From positions 124,001-188,000 of the forward strand of contig NZ_PXZL01000013.1 in the NCBI RefSeq assembly GCF_003013405.1: a stretch of 64,000 nt of DNA, written 5' to 3'. This DNA comes from Brevibacillus formosus. GTDB taxonomy: Bacteria; Bacillota; Bacilli; Brevibacillales; Brevibacillaceae. A program made the translations under genes and the position numbers. The notes beneath the pieces are model-generated. The model made no database searches and was not told where the DNA came from. It saw nothing but the letters and a program-made list of their open reading frames with translations. The stretch's first letter is position 1. Each line of letters starts with the position of its first letter. Below are positions 43,415 through 52,086 of the stretch, piece after piece.

Positions 43415-44296
43415 CTAGGTGGAATACCCTAATTCACTCATTAGACTCAGCCATTTTTCTACGCTGGGTTTATTTTTTTTGTCCTTCGGCAAAACGATGT
43501 ACGCCGACCGTTTGGGAGGCTTATTGCCTGTTATGATTAGTTCCTTCAAAGTACCTGCCGCAAGCTCGGCTTTGACGGTAGAGCGCGTTAACAAGCTCAC
43601 GCCGAGACCTTCTTTGATCAGATCGATAGCGAGCTCCGCTTTGTCTACTGTTAGCTTAGGTACGTAATTACGCGGCAGTGTCTGTCTAATCCACTCGTTA
43701 AAAGGCGGGCCCCAATTCATGTACAGCAGCGGCAGATTGCGCAGCTCGCGCGAATCGACGTGTGTAGATGTGGCAATGGGGCTCTCTGGACAGCAAACCA
43801 AGACAATTTCGTCATCCCACGTTGGAATGACGTCAAAGTTAGGCAAGGAGGGGGGAACGTATACGATTCCGATTTGAATCACGTTGTCCAGCAAATACTG
43901 GATGACATCGGACGAGTGGCCTGTCTTGGTGCTGATCGCAATTTGCGGATACCGATAGTGGTACTCTTTCAAGATCGGCTCGAGGGTGGAAGTCCAGATC
44001 GCGTTTAAGCTGCCGATTGATAAATAGTCTTCATAAGGCTGGAGGGAAGCGACTTCATTTAGGGCTTCATGGGACAGTTTGAGGATTCTCTCAGCATACG
44101 GTAAAAGGGTTAAGCCTGCTTGGGTAATTTCAACACTTCTTTTATCACGAATGAAAAGAGGTTTGCCAACTTTTTCTTCCAGTTGCTTGATTCGCATTGT
44201 CACCGTAGACTGGACTAAGTGGAGCATTTCCGCAGCCTTGGTGAAATTTTTCGTTTGGGCCAATGTGTAGAAAGCGCGTAATTGTTCGAAGTCCAT
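43415..44296 (-). CDS. LysR-family transcriptional regulator
   Basis: A 293-aa regulator with the LysR HTH (MDFEQLRAFYTLAQTKNFTKAAEMLHLVQSTVTMRIKQLEEKVG, in parts) and a two-lobed effector domain (AIWTSTLEP, IGIVYVPP, LIKEGLGVSLLTRS). ATG at 44296 has GAGGGA ten bases before; two earlier ATGs lack a site. It is divergent from an MFS transporter, which is the natural first target. Confidence 0.94.
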   Translation of the reverse strand: MDFEQLRAFYTLAQTKNFTKAAEMLHLVQSTVTMRIKQLEEKVGKPLFIRDKRSVEITQAGLTLLPYAERILKLSHEALNEVASLQPYEDYLSIGSLNAIWTSTLEPILKEYHYRYPQIAISTKTGHSSDVIQYLLDNVIQIGIVYVPPSLPNFDVIPTWDDEIVLVCCPESPIATSTHVDSRELRNLPLLYMNWGPPFNEWIRQTLPRNYVPKLTVDKAELAIDLIKEGLGVSLLTRSTVKAELAAGTLKELIITGNKPPKRSAYIVLPKDKKNKPSVEKWLSLMSELGYST

Positions 44297-44430
44297 ACAG
44301 TTGGAATCCCTCTTATCTAAATATTTGATTACCATATACAAAAATGTTCGTTTCCCAAATTATACCCTGTTCGCTAAGCTGGGGATATCCTTATTTCATG
44401 TGGGCTATCGGGAGAGCGAGGGGTATTGGA

Positions 44431-45648
44431 ATGAAGTGGGAATGGTGGCGAGAAACGCCTTTTTCAGTGAAGCTCTTGTTAAGCACATCTTTTATGATGA
44501 ATATGGGTTTTTATGCATTAATCCCGTATCTTACTTTGTATTTGACGGGCAGCATCGGATGGACACTGGCGATGGCAGGGATTGTCCTGAGTGTCAGACA
44601 GTTCTCCCAGCAAGGTCTTGCCTTTTTAGGCGGTGTGATCGCGGATGCCTTCGGATACAAAGGGGCGATGTTCCTTGGATTGGGCGTCCGTGCCGTTGGT
44701 TTTGCGATGTTCGCTTTTTGTACCGAGACGTGGCACTTTTTTGTTGCCGCGATTCTTTCCGGATTGGGTGGGGCATTGTTTGAGCCTGCTTGCTCTGCTG
44801 CCTATGCGATTATTACACCCGAGGCCATTCGAAAAGAAGTTTTCTCCCTTCGCAATGTGCTTGGTAATATTGCGGTTGTCGGTTCCCAAATCGTAGGGAC
44901 AGCACTCTCGGCTATTGATTTTACGTACATCTCGCTGTTTGCAGGGGCCGTCTTCGGAGTGAATGCCATCGTGATCTTCTTTTTATTCCCACCGATTCGC
45001 GCCACGAATACACGGCATAGTATATGGGAAAGTATGTCCACGGTAGTGAAGGACAAGCTGTTTGTACGATATACCTTTATTTTGATGGGGTATTATTACT
45101 TGAATATGCAGGTGTTTTTAACGATACCGCTGTTTGTTGAAAATGTTACGCATAGCAAGGTGAATGTAGGGATCGTGCTTTCTGCGCTTTCGCTGTTTGT
45201 GATCCTATTTCAAATGAAAGTGACACAATTGCTGGAGGGTTATCAGCAAAGGCTTACCTTGATTGGCATCGGGACGTTGTTTATGAGCGTGGGACTATTT
45301 TTGTTCACGTTTGCCGACTCATTGTGGCTCATTCTCTTGGATGTGTTCCTTTTTGCACTGGGTACTATGATTGCTGTTCCGAATCTGGTGGATGTCGTTC
45401 CCCGTTTTGCTCCCAAGGACTTGGTGGGTGCCTATTACGGCTTCAACGGGTATTCGATTGCCATCGGGGGTTCATTCGGACAGGTAGCGGGAGGATGGGT
45501 GTACGATGTGGGGCTGCGCTTGCAAACGCCGTGGCTGCCATGGACCATTTGTTTGGTCATCGGGTTTGGGGTGGCCTGGATGCTGCATCGCATGGAACAA
45601 CAAACCGGACAAATCGGGAATGATCTAAAGAAAATAGCTCGCTCATAA
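44431..45648 (+). CDS. MFS transporter, drug-efflux-like
   Basis: A 405-aa major facilitator with about twelve spans; the conserved loop 2-3 reads GGVIADAFGYKG and motif C-like GLGGALFEPACSA lies in span 5. ATG at 44431 follows GAGGGG. Divergent from the LysR gene. Substrate unknown; resembles MdtH-type exporters only in general layout. Confidence 0.9.
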   Translation: MKWEWWRETPFSVKLLLSTSFMMNMGFYALIPYLTLYLTGSIGWTLAMAGIVLSVRQFSQQGLAFLGGVIADAFGYKGAMFLGLGVRAVGFAMFAFCTETWHFFVAAILSGLGGALFEPACSAAYAIITPEAIRKEVFSLRNVLGNIAVVGSQIVGTALSAIDFTYISLFAGAVFGVNAIVIFFLFPPIRATNTRHSIWESMSTVVKDKLFVRYTFILMGYYYLNMQVFLTIPLFVENVTHSKVNVGIVLSALSLFVILFQMKVTQLLEGYQQRLTLIGIGTLFMSVGLFLFTFADSLWLILLDVFLFALGTMIAVPNLVDVVPRFAPKDLVGAYYGFNGYSIAIGGSFGQVAGGWVYDVGLRLQTPWLPWTICLVIGFGVAWMLHRMEQQTGQIGNDLKKIARS

Positions 45649-45734
45649 ATATTTTTGGGCGAAATGAAACATTTTCCATCGTTCATACGTATATAACGAT
45701 AGAGATGATTGGCGCAAGAAAGTGAGGGAATTTT

Positions 45735-45842
45735 ATGGAAGATATGAAAAAGCTGAAGCGCATGTTGCTGGTAACGGGTTCCCTTGGATTTGCAGTCTTT
45801 GCCATGGTAGTCGTTACGGAAATTGTCCGAATCTCATTGTAG
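45735..45842 (+). CDS. Single-span micropeptide (35 aa)
   Basis: GTGAGGGA lies upstream of ATG at 45735. The product has a charged head MEDMKKLKRM and one hydrophobic span LLVTGSLGFAVFAMVVV, ending VTEIVRISL. A terminator at 45874 follows. No family recognised; a small membrane regulator is possible. Confidence 0.6.
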   Translation: MEDMKKLKRMLLVTGSLGFAVFAMVVVTEIVRISL

Positions 45843-45873
45843 CATTGCCAAGCCTAACGCATCGCATATAAAA

Positions 45874-45927
45874 CATGAAAAGCTTGCGGTCCCTTCTTGA
45901 AAGTAGGGGCTGCAAGCTTTTCTTTTT
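45874..45927. terminator. Bidirectional terminator
   Basis: GAAAAGCTTGC(AGCCCC) pairs with (GGTCCC)-side arms GCAAGCTTTTC; T tracts on both strands. Ends both the micropeptide gene and the permease gene. Confidence 0.85.
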
Positions 45928-45930
45928 GAT

Positions 45931-47319
45931 TTACGCTTCGAGTTTCTTTTTAAAATGGAATTGATACACGCATATTGCTCCAATCATGAATGGAACTCCG
46001 CAGTACAAGGCGATACGCTGTTCTGGATCGAATGCCAGACTCACGAGAACGAGCAAGTTCAAGATCAAGGAGATCAAAGGCAGTACAGGGTACAAAGGTG
46101 TACGGAACTTCAGATCCTCCAGCTTGCCGCCATTTTTCAGGTAATGGCGACGGAAAGCGAGCTGCGAAGCGGAGATGGAGATCCAACCCACCTGTGCGCC
46201 GAGACCAGCGATAGACAGCAATACCATGAACACCGTATCTTCTGCAAAAATACCGGACAGAAGAGACAAGAGAGCAATGGCAAACGTAATCAACAATGCG
46301 TTCATCGGAATCCCTTTTCCATTGACTGCCCCAAGCTTTTTCGAAGCCATTCCTTCTTTGGACAGGGAGTAAAGCATGCGAGTTGCTGCGTACAAACCAG
46401 AGTTGCCAACAGACAGAAGCGCAGTCAAGACAACGAAGTTCATAATGTCAGCCGCATAAGGAATTCCAATGCTGTCAAATACCATGACGAAAGGACTTTC
46501 AATCACACCCGCCTGTTGGTGTGGGATCATCGCTGCCACAATGGCAATTGCCAGGATGAAGAAAACGAGTGTGCGCCAAACTGTGTTTCGAATGGCTTTC
46601 GGGATAGTCTTCTCTGGATTCGCACTTTCTCCTGCGGCAATCCCGATCAGCTCGGTACCTTGAAAGGAGAAGTTCACGGTTATCATCGTCATCAACAAGC
46701 CTGTAATCCCTAAAGGAAGAAGCGGGCTTTCGGTAAAGTTGGAGAACATGGGAGCAGGCTGACCGTTTTTCAGATCGATCAAACCAAACATCGCAGCTCC
46801 GCCCAAAATGATAAACAGAATGATAGCGCTTACCTTAATGCTGGAAAACCAGAACTCGGATTCACCAAACGCTCGAGCCGACAAGGCATTTAACAAAAAG
46901 AGCACGGCACCGAAGATTGCGCACCACATCCAAACGGGTGAATCAGGGAACCATCGTTGCATCAGCAATCCTGCTGACAACAATTCCAAAGCAACCGTCA
47001 CGGCCCATCCTAGCCAATACAACCAGCCTACACCAAACCCAAGTGCTGGGCTAACAAAGCGGGTCATATATGTTTGGAACGAACCTGCCACTGGCATGGC
47101 AACTGTCAGCTCGCCCAGACATAGCATAGTCAGGTACATGATAAAGCCGCCAACTAAATAGGATAGAATGGCACCAACTGGTCCTGCCTGACTGATTGTA
47201 TAACCTGATCCGAGAAATAACCCGGTTCCGATTACGCCCCCAAGAGAAATCATAAAAAGGTGTCTGCTGTTCATCGTACGTTTCAATTGATTGTGCTGTT
47301 CCATGTTGCTTTGGGACAT
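45931..47319 (-). CDS. Amino-acid permease (APC family, RocE-like)
   Basis: Twelve-span APC permease of 462 aa beginning LKRTMNSRHLFMISLGGVIGTGLFLGSGY (in parts), with the GSFQTYMTRFVSPALGFGVGWLYW and FSFQGTELIGIAAGESANPEKTIPKA motifs of the amino-acid transporter group. In B. subtilis RocE of this family imports arginine/ornithine under RocR control. Here a sigma-54 promoter upstream and the adjacent RocR-like gene argue for the same role. ATG follows AAGGAGAGGG. Confidence 0.93.
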   Translation of the reverse strand: MSQSNMEQHNQLKRTMNSRHLFMISLGGVIGTGLFLGSGYTISQAGPVGAILSYLVGGFIMYLTMLCLGELTVAMPVAGSFQTYMTRFVSPALGFGVGWLYWLGWAVTVALELLSAGLLMQRWFPDSPVWMWCAIFGAVLFLLNALSARAFGESEFWFSSIKVSAIILFIILGGAAMFGLIDLKNGQPAPMFSNFTESPLLPLGITGLLMTMITVNFSFQGTELIGIAAGESANPEKTIPKAIRNTVWRTLVFFILAIAIVAAMIPHQQAGVIESPFVMVFDSIGIPYAADIMNFVVLTALLSVGNSGLYAATRMLYSLSKEGMASKKLGAVNGKGIPMNALLITFAIALLSLLSGIFAEDTVFMVLLSIAGLGAQVGWISISASQLAFRRHYLKNGGKLEDLKFRTPLYPVLPLISLILNLLVLVSLAFDPEQRIALYCGVPFMIGAICVYQFHFKKKLEA

Positions 47320-47387
47320 ATAACCCTCTCCTTCACGCGGTATGTTAAATGGATGTATGCGTTTTCAGCGCGATAGCCATATATGCT

Positions 47388-47406
47388 CTGCAAGAATGAT
47401 ACCAAA
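47388..47406 (-). promoter_or_regulatory. Sigma-54 (-24/-12) promoter of the permease
   Basis: On the minus strand TTTGGTATCATTCTTGCAG keeps GG and GC exactly ten bases apart, as in TTGGCAC-N5-TTGC. About 70 bases before the permease start. Confidence 0.88.
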
Positions 47407-47489
47407 TCAAATACTTTATGAAAATATTATTTTTGAGGTATATACTGGCAAAAAGCGCAAAATGATTCGGCAGGTTGATGCAAAATAAT

Positions 47490-47519
47490 TAAAAAAACGC
47501 CAAATCTCTTGGCGTTTAT
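47490..47519 (-). terminator. Minus-strand terminator
   Basis: AAACGCCAA-GAGAT-TTGGCGTTTTTTT. It separates the permease promoter from upstream minus-strand transcription. Confidence 0.85.
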
Positions 47520-47602
47520 TAAAAATGATAAGGTAATAACTGGACTGATAGAAATGAAGTTAACAAGCTTTTAAAAGGGAACGATGAACCGTCAAAGCTG
47601 GT

Positions 47603-47810
47603 GAAGAAAAAGCGCAGGGCTCGTAGACCTTGACAACGCCTACCCAGTCGGAACTTCAAAAAGGGGACCACGCTTGTCGAACACTTCTTCTATGAGAAAC
47701 GTCCGCCCGTAGGGTGGCTTTGGATCGACGGTCCCCTTTTTGAAATGGAGACGGGCAGTGAATCACCCTTGCGGGCGTGTCAGAGTCGAAGAGAACTGTG
47801 CTTTTTCTTC
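47603..47810 (+). ncRNA. Rod-shaped structured RNA candidate
   Basis: No gene lies between 47520 and 47857, but the DNA folds end to end. P1 pairs 47603-47617 with 47796-47810 (15 bp including one G-U that is only allowed if the + strand is RNA). P2 pairs 47632-47640 with 47774-47781. P3 pairs 47655-47669 with 47730-47744 exactly (15 bp), continued by GTCGA/TCGAC. Between P2 and P3 is a large internal bubble. About 208 bases, a rod with a central bubble, recalls 6S RNA, but I cannot confirm homology. Strand is uncertain. Confidence 0.5.
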
Positions 47811-47857
47811 TTCTCCACAATGTTAACTCAAACCAAAATGCGCTTTAATGATACTCT

Positions 47858-49270
47858 TTATCCCTTGATTCCCAGCTTACGCAAACGATATTGCAGACTT
47901 TGACGACTGATTTGTAATTCCTTGGCTGCTCGTGAAATATTTCCGTTATAGCGTTCCACAACATGGTGGATATATGCTGTTTCGAATTCTTGCATCGTTT
48001 CCTTCAAAGGCTTTCCTTCGTCTACAAAAGGCAATGCGGGAGGGGAGGGTTGCTCGATCGTTACAGAAGCGGCTGGCATACGACGCAAAAAGTGTAAGGG
48101 CAAGTGCTCATAACGGATGGTTGATTCGTCAATCATCAGATTCATGGCCCCCTCAATCAAGTGCTGAAGCTCACGCACATTGCCAGGCCAGTCATGCTGA
48201 ATAAAAAATTGCAGAACCTCGTCACTGATGCTTCTGACCTCCATTTGGAACAGCTCATTGTATTTTTCGATAAAATGGCTGACCAGCATCGGAATATCTT
48301 CCTTGCGTTCCCGAAGCGGGGGGAGAAATAACGTGACGACTCCGAGGCGGTAGTACAGGTCTTTTCGCAAATGCGAATTGGCGATTGCTTCAACAGGGTC
48401 TTCATTGATAGCGGCAATGATTCGTACATCGATCGATCGATCCTTTGTGTCACCAATACGTCTGATCGACTTCTCTTGCAGAGCACGCAACAATTTTGCC
48501 TGGAGTGGCATACTAAGCGAGTTGATTTCGTCGAGAAAAAGTGTTCCGCCTTCCGCTTGCTCAAACAATCCAGGCCGCTCTACTGCGCCGGTAAATGCTC
48601 CGCGAGCAGTTCCAAACAAAAGCCCTTCGATCAGGCTATCTGGAAGTGCAGCGCAGTTTTGTGAAATAAGGGGACCAGATGCACGCAGACTGGCATTATG
48701 AATGCTTTGCACGAACAGCTCTTTCCCGGCACCAGTTTCACCGACTACCAAAACGGATGAGGAGGTGCGTGCTGCGCGTTTGGCATTTTCTATGACATCG
48801 AGAATAGGACCGCTTCTCCCGATAATATGCTCGAATGTGTAGCGTGATCCGTTTTTTTGCAGCAGGTTTTCTCTGATCAATCGTTCCATTTTGGTAACAT
48901 CATTTGCGATTTCCATTGCGCCGATGATCTTGCCATTTTCAATGATGGGGTAGGTATTGTTGATGGTTGAGATTTCCTTTTGCTTGTCATTAAAATACGT
49001 TTGGCGTGTATTGCGAATGCTGTTTCCGGTACGCAAGCACGTGAGCAAGGTACTTTCCTGTCCAGACGGGAACTGAAAAACCTCTGCCAATGGTTTGTGC
49101 AAAACGTCTTGTCTGGTCATCGATTCCAGCTCGGTCATTTTTGAATTGTAGACAATCGTTGTCCCGTCCGCATCGATGACATGCACACCTTCATTCATTC
49201 TGTCCAAAATATGTTCATAAATGCGCAAGAGAGTGTCAGATGAAGCATTATGCATAGAAGACGACAACAT
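47858..49270 (-). CDS. rocR: Sigma-54-dependent transcriptional activator (RocR-like)
   Basis: A 470-aa enhancer-binding activator with an N-terminal PAS domain (NEGVHVIDADGTTIVYNSKM), a central AAA+ domain with Walker A GETGAGKE, the sigma-54 contact GAFTGA and Walker B GGTLFLDE, and a C-terminal Fis-type helix-turn-helix (NISRAAKELQISRQSLQYRLRKLG, in parts). B. subtilis RocR has this layout and senses ornithine or citrulline. The gene is divergent from rocD and upstream of the permease, and both have -24/-12 promoters. ATG at 49270 is better spaced than the GTG two codons earlier. Confidence 0.94.
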   Translation of the reverse strand: MLSSSMHNASSDTLLRIYEHILDRMNEGVHVIDADGTTIVYNSKMTELESMTRQDVLHKPLAEVFQFPSGQESTLLTCLRTGNSIRNTRQTYFNDKQKEISTINNTYPIIENGKIIGAMEIANDVTKMERLIRENLLQKNGSRYTFEHIIGRSGPILDVIENAKRAARTSSSVLVVGETGAGKELFVQSIHNASLRASGPLISQNCAALPDSLIEGLLFGTARGAFTGAVERPGLFEQAEGGTLFLDEINSLSMPLQAKLLRALQEKSIRRIGDTKDRSIDVRIIAAINEDPVEAIANSHLRKDLYYRLGVVTLFLPPLRERKEDIPMLVSHFIEKYNELFQMEVRSISDEVLQFFIQHDWPGNVRELQHLIEGAMNLMIDESTIRYEHLPLHFLRRMPAASVTIEQPSPPALPFVDEGKPLKETMQEFETAYIHHVVERYNGNISRAAKELQISRQSLQYRLRKLGIKG

Positions 49271-49415
49271 GGTCACCAGCCTTTCCTTATGAGGGTATCA
49301 TAGCATAAAGGGAATGGGTGCAAAAACATTATGCACTGCAAAAGAATATGAATGCCAGATGCAAAATTTTTTGCTCGTCTGATCGAATTGGATCGACTTT
49401 GTGGGGTTTTTCTAT

Positions 49416-49432
49416 TTGGCATCGTTCTTGCT
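49416..49432 (+). promoter_or_regulatory. Sigma-54 (-24/-12) promoter of rocD
   Basis: TTGGCATCGTTCTTGCT: GG (49418-49419) and GC (49430-49431) ten bases apart, close to the full consensus. Forty bases before the rocD start. Confidence 0.93.
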
Positions 49433-49471
49433 AGATAATTTTAGCAAGTGATCTTGAAGGAGGCTAACGAC

Positions 49472-50683
49472 ATGAGTAAAACAAACGTGGTTATTGAACA
49501 AACAGAAAAATTTGGTGCGCACAACTATCATCCGCTACCGATCGTTATTTCCAAAGCAGAAGGCGTATGGGTACACGATCCGGAAGGCAATAAATATCTG
49601 GATATGCTGAGTGCATATTCTGCGCTGAACCAAGGACATCGTCATCCACGTATCATCCAAGCTCTGAAAGATCAAGCTGATAAAGTAACGCTCACTTCCC
49701 GTGCTTTTTACAATGACCAACTGGGTGAATTCTACGAAAAGCTCTCTGCGGTGACAGGGAAAGAAATGATCCTGCCAATGAACACTGGTGCAGAAGCAGT
49801 AGAGACAGCACTCAAAGCGGTTCGTCGCTGGGCTTATGATGTGAAAAAAGTACCAGAAAACCAAGCAGAAATCATCGTATGTGAAGGCAACTTCCATGGA
49901 CGTACTGTCACAGTGACTTCTTTCTCTTCTGCAGAAGAGTACAGACGTGGCTTCGGACCATTCACACCAGGTTTCAAAATCATTCCTTATGGTGATATCG
50001 AAGCGCTTAAGCAAGCGATTACACCAAATACAGCAGCGTTCATGCTGGAGCCGATCCAAGGCGAAGCAGGAATCATCATTCCGCAAGAGGGCTTCTTGAA
50101 GCAAGCGCAAGAGGTATGTAAAGCAAACAACGTACTTCTGGTCTGCGATGAGATCCAAACAGGCTTCGGTCGCACAGGTAAAATGTTTGCCAGCGATTGG
50201 GAAGATGTAGTACCAGACATGTACATCATGGGGAAAGCTCTTGGTGGTGGCGTATTCCCGATCTCCGCAGTAGCAGCAGATAAAGAAATCTTGAGCGTAT
50301 TTGAGCCAGGCTCCCACGGTTCTACCTTTGGCGGAAATCCACTGGGATGTGCAGTTGCCATCGCAGCTATGGATGTATTGGCTGACGAAGGTCTTGTACA
50401 GCGCTCCCTGGAAATGGGCGCATACTTCATGGAGAAACTGAAAGAAATCAATAACCCGATCATCAAGGAAATTCGCGGTCGCGGTCTGTTCATTGGCTTG
50501 GAGCTGACTACAGCGGCTCGTCCATATTGCGAAAAACTAAAAGAACTGGGGCTCTTGTGCAAAGAAACACATGAGACAACCATTCGCTTTGCACCACCAC
50601 TCGTTATCAGCAAAGAAGACCTGGATTGGGCAATTGATCGCATCAAGCAAGTTCTGCACGTGACAGAAGCTGCAAACGCATAA
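49472..50683 (+). CDS. rocD: Ornithine aminotransferase
   Basis: PLP enzyme (403 aa) converting ornithine and 2-oxoglutarate to glutamate semialdehyde and glutamate. The PLP lysine lies in [14 protein letters not shown], with [12 protein letters not shown] and [12 protein letters not shown] upstream and STFGGNPLG downstream, all typical of rocD products. ATG at 49472 follows GAAGGAGG. Transcribed from the sigma-54 promoter and divergent from rocR; the terminator at 50694 follows. Confidence 0.97.
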   Translation: MSKTNVVIEQTEKFGAHNYHPLPIVISKAEGVWVHDPEGNKYLDMLSAYSALNQGHRHPRIIQALKDQADKVTLTSRAFYNDQLGEFYEKLSAVTGKEMILPMNTGAEAVETALKAVRRWAYDVKKVPENQAEIIVCEGNFHGRTVTVTSFSSAEEYRRGFGPFTPGFKIIPYGDIEALKQAITPNTAAFMLEPIQGEAGIIIPQEGFLKQAQEVCKANNVLLVCDEIQTGFGRTGKMFASDWEDVVPDMYIMGKALGGGVFPISAVAADKEILSVFEPGSHGSTFGGNPLGCAVAIAAMDVLADEGLVQRSLEMGAYFMEKLKEINNPIIKEIRGRGLFIGLELTTAARPYCEKLKELGLLCKETHETTIRFAPPLVISKEDLDWAIDRIKQVLHVTEAANA

Positions 50684-50693
50684 TAGCAACAAC

Positions 50694-50724
50694 GAAAGCC
50701 ATCCTGTACAGGGTGGCTTTTTTA
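50694..50724 (+). terminator. Terminator after rocD
   Basis: AAAGCCATCCT-GTAC-AGGGTGGCTTTTTT. Confidence 0.9.
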
Positions 50725-50779
50725 GTGGGCTCATTATGACAGAATAGTCTCATCATTCGTTCGACAAATTTCGACTAAC

Positions 50780-50888
50780 TGTGGATAAAAGGAAAAAAAC
50801 ATCCACAAAGGAAATGCTTGGATGCTTATAAGTTACACACAATTTGCCCACATGTTACCAACAAGATGTCCACATTGGCTGTGGATAT
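50780..50888. promoter_or_regulatory. DnaA-box cluster upstream of sda
   Basis: TGTGGATAA at 50780-50788 is a perfect reverse DnaA box; TGTGGATAT at 50880-50888 has one mismatch; further two-mismatch copies lie at 50799, 50833 and 50866. In B. subtilis, DnaA controls sda through such sites; the same wiring is likely here. Confidence 0.82.
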
Positions 50889-50896
50889 CCGAACGA

Positions 50897-50925
50897 TTGT
50901 TCGATACAAATGCTTCTGTTACAAT
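50897..50925 (+). promoter_or_regulatory. Sigma-A promoter of sda
   Basis: TTGTTC (50897-50902), 17-base spacer, TACAAT (50920-50925), immediately right of a DnaA box. Confidence 0.78.
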
Positions 50926-50956
50926 GGGCTCATATTAGAGATGGAGGTGAGCAAAG

Positions 50957-51094
50957 GTGAAATACTTAAGTGACCAAATGTTGATAGAAGTATATCATCG
51001 AGCTGTCGACCTTCAACTAGATGCAGCTTTTATCGAATTGCTTCGCGAAGAACTACAGCATCGGAATATCCGTATCACACAGTTCAGCGCCTAA
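50957..51094 (+). CDS. sda: Sporulation inhibitor Sda (replication checkpoint)
   Basis: A 45-aa helical-hairpin protein, KYLSDQMLIEVYHRAVDLQLDAAFIELLREELQHRNI (in parts), matching Sda: a short N-terminus, the LSD.LLIE.Y..A helix and the FI.LL..E...R second helix. Sda blocks KinA/KinB autophosphorylation when replication is initiating or stalled, delaying sporulation. GTG start at 50957 has GGAGGTG seven bases before. DnaA boxes cluster upstream. Confidence 0.92.
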   Translation: MKYLSDQMLIEVYHRAVDLQLDAAFIELLREELQHRNIRITQFSA

Positions 51095-51126
51095 GAGCAA
51101 AATCATCACACATACGTAACATATGG

Positions 51127-51164
51127 CAAAAGCCATCCTCTTTTTTCGACGGAGGATGGCTTTT
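51127..51164. terminator. Bidirectional terminator
   Basis: AAAAGCCATCCTC/GAGGATGGCTTTT around TTTTTTCGACG; shared by sda and the convergent minus-strand gene. Confidence 0.88.
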
Positions 51165-51170
51165 GCTATC

Positions 51171-51680
51171 TTATGCTTGTTCCGTAATAAACTCAACAGC
51201 AGTAATTCCTTTAATCGGTTCTTCATTGGCAAGCAATACTTCGGGCAAATAAAAGTACACAGGACCATCCTCTTTAATAGGCTTGCCGTCTTTGGAGAAT
51301 TGCAGGATGGCCCTTCTAGCCTCTGCTAGTGGAAGAACGATCGCTTCCTGATTCTCGCGGTGAAGACGGACATGAGTCACCTCTGGTAGGGGCTCAGCGT
51401 TTGTAATAAAGGGATCAAGACGGATTCCGTACTCGCCCTCGAGCACCTTACGTTCTTCAGCTAAGCTTTTTCGTTCGGAAGGAAGCGTAGCCCCTTCGCG
51501 TAATTCCTTATCCCACTGCGTACCCGTGCCAGCCAAATACTTAGCTTGGGTAGCAAGGGAGCTATCATCTTCGCCCGAGTATGTTTTCAAATCGAATTTG
51601 CGTTCATCAAAAACCCAAACGGTTGGATCCAATGTAATAGGGAAAGCAATAGCCCCTTTGAACACGATAACATCAGACAT
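51171..51680 (-). CDS. Unknown protein of 169 aa
   Basis: Soluble, acidic protein beginning MSDVIVFKGAIAFPITLDPTVWVFDERKFDL, with a central charged helix and a beta-rich C-terminus (VTHVRLHRENQEAIVLPLAEARRAILQFSKDG, PVYFYLPEVLLANEEP, in parts). A bacillar family of unknown function seems likely from the DPTVWVFDxRK motif, but I cannot name it. ATG follows a GGAGGA site. Confidence 0.78.
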   Translation of the reverse strand: MSDVIVFKGAIAFPITLDPTVWVFDERKFDLKTYSGEDDSSLATQAKYLAGTGTQWDKELREGATLPSERKSLAEERKVLEGEYGIRLDPFITNAEPLPEVTHVRLHRENQEAIVLPLAEARRAILQFSKDGKPIKEDGPVYFYLPEVLLANEEPIKGITAVEFITEQA

Positions 51681-51788
51681 ACGTCATTCCTCCGTGGTCG
51701 TTCATAATCAATCTCTATATTACTATAGACTCGCAAATGACAGCAATTATCCAAAAAGCGAAAATTTCATAAAATAGTCTAAAAATTA

Positions 51789-51816
51789 TTGACATGCAAT
51801 TTATAGAATATATAAT
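51789..51816 (+). promoter_or_regulatory. Sigma-A promoter of the AbgT leader
   Basis: TTGACA (51789-51794), 16-base spacer, TATAAT (51811-51816). Both boxes are perfect. Confidence 0.88.
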
Positions 51817-52086
51817 CTTATTAGAAAGTTATTATGTGAGAGTGAACTTTGCCTGTGATATTTGAACTCCTACTGAAAAGTTGAAGTCAGATAAAAGGCA
51901 TTGTGTACAAGCCTTTCGATTTTTGGAAGGGCTTTCATGTAGGGTAGGATACTCACTTCGTCTTTCTCCCGCTGAACCATCAACGACGATGAGCGCTAGA
52001 GAAGGAAGACCACATCATTCATCCCGAGGATGGTTGCAAAGTCACAGGAACATTCAGGGAATTCAAACGACTTAGGGGGCGAAACT
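51817..52086 (+). promoter_or_regulatory. Long 5' leader of the AbgT gene, possibly structured
   Basis: About 265 bases separate the promoter from the ATG without a good ORF. Hairpins AAGGC..GCCTT (51896-51917) and a longer imperfect one (GTCTTTCTC..., about 51960, with GAGAAGGAAGAC about 52000) can form. No known riboswitch consensus is recognised and no clear terminator precedes the start codon. Confidence 0.4.

Noticed and set aside
45955..46713. 252-codon frame opposite the amino-acid permease
   Set aside because: Polar translation is the antisense image of membrane spans; no start signal.
47655..47744. Simple bidirectional terminator as explanation of the 15-bp repeat
   Set aside because: The loop is 60 bases, a second 15-bp helix encloses it at 208 bases and a separate terminator already lies at 47490-47519.
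49535..50317. 260-codon frame opposite rocD
   Set aside because: Cys/Phe-rich shadow of a conserved enzyme; no start signal.
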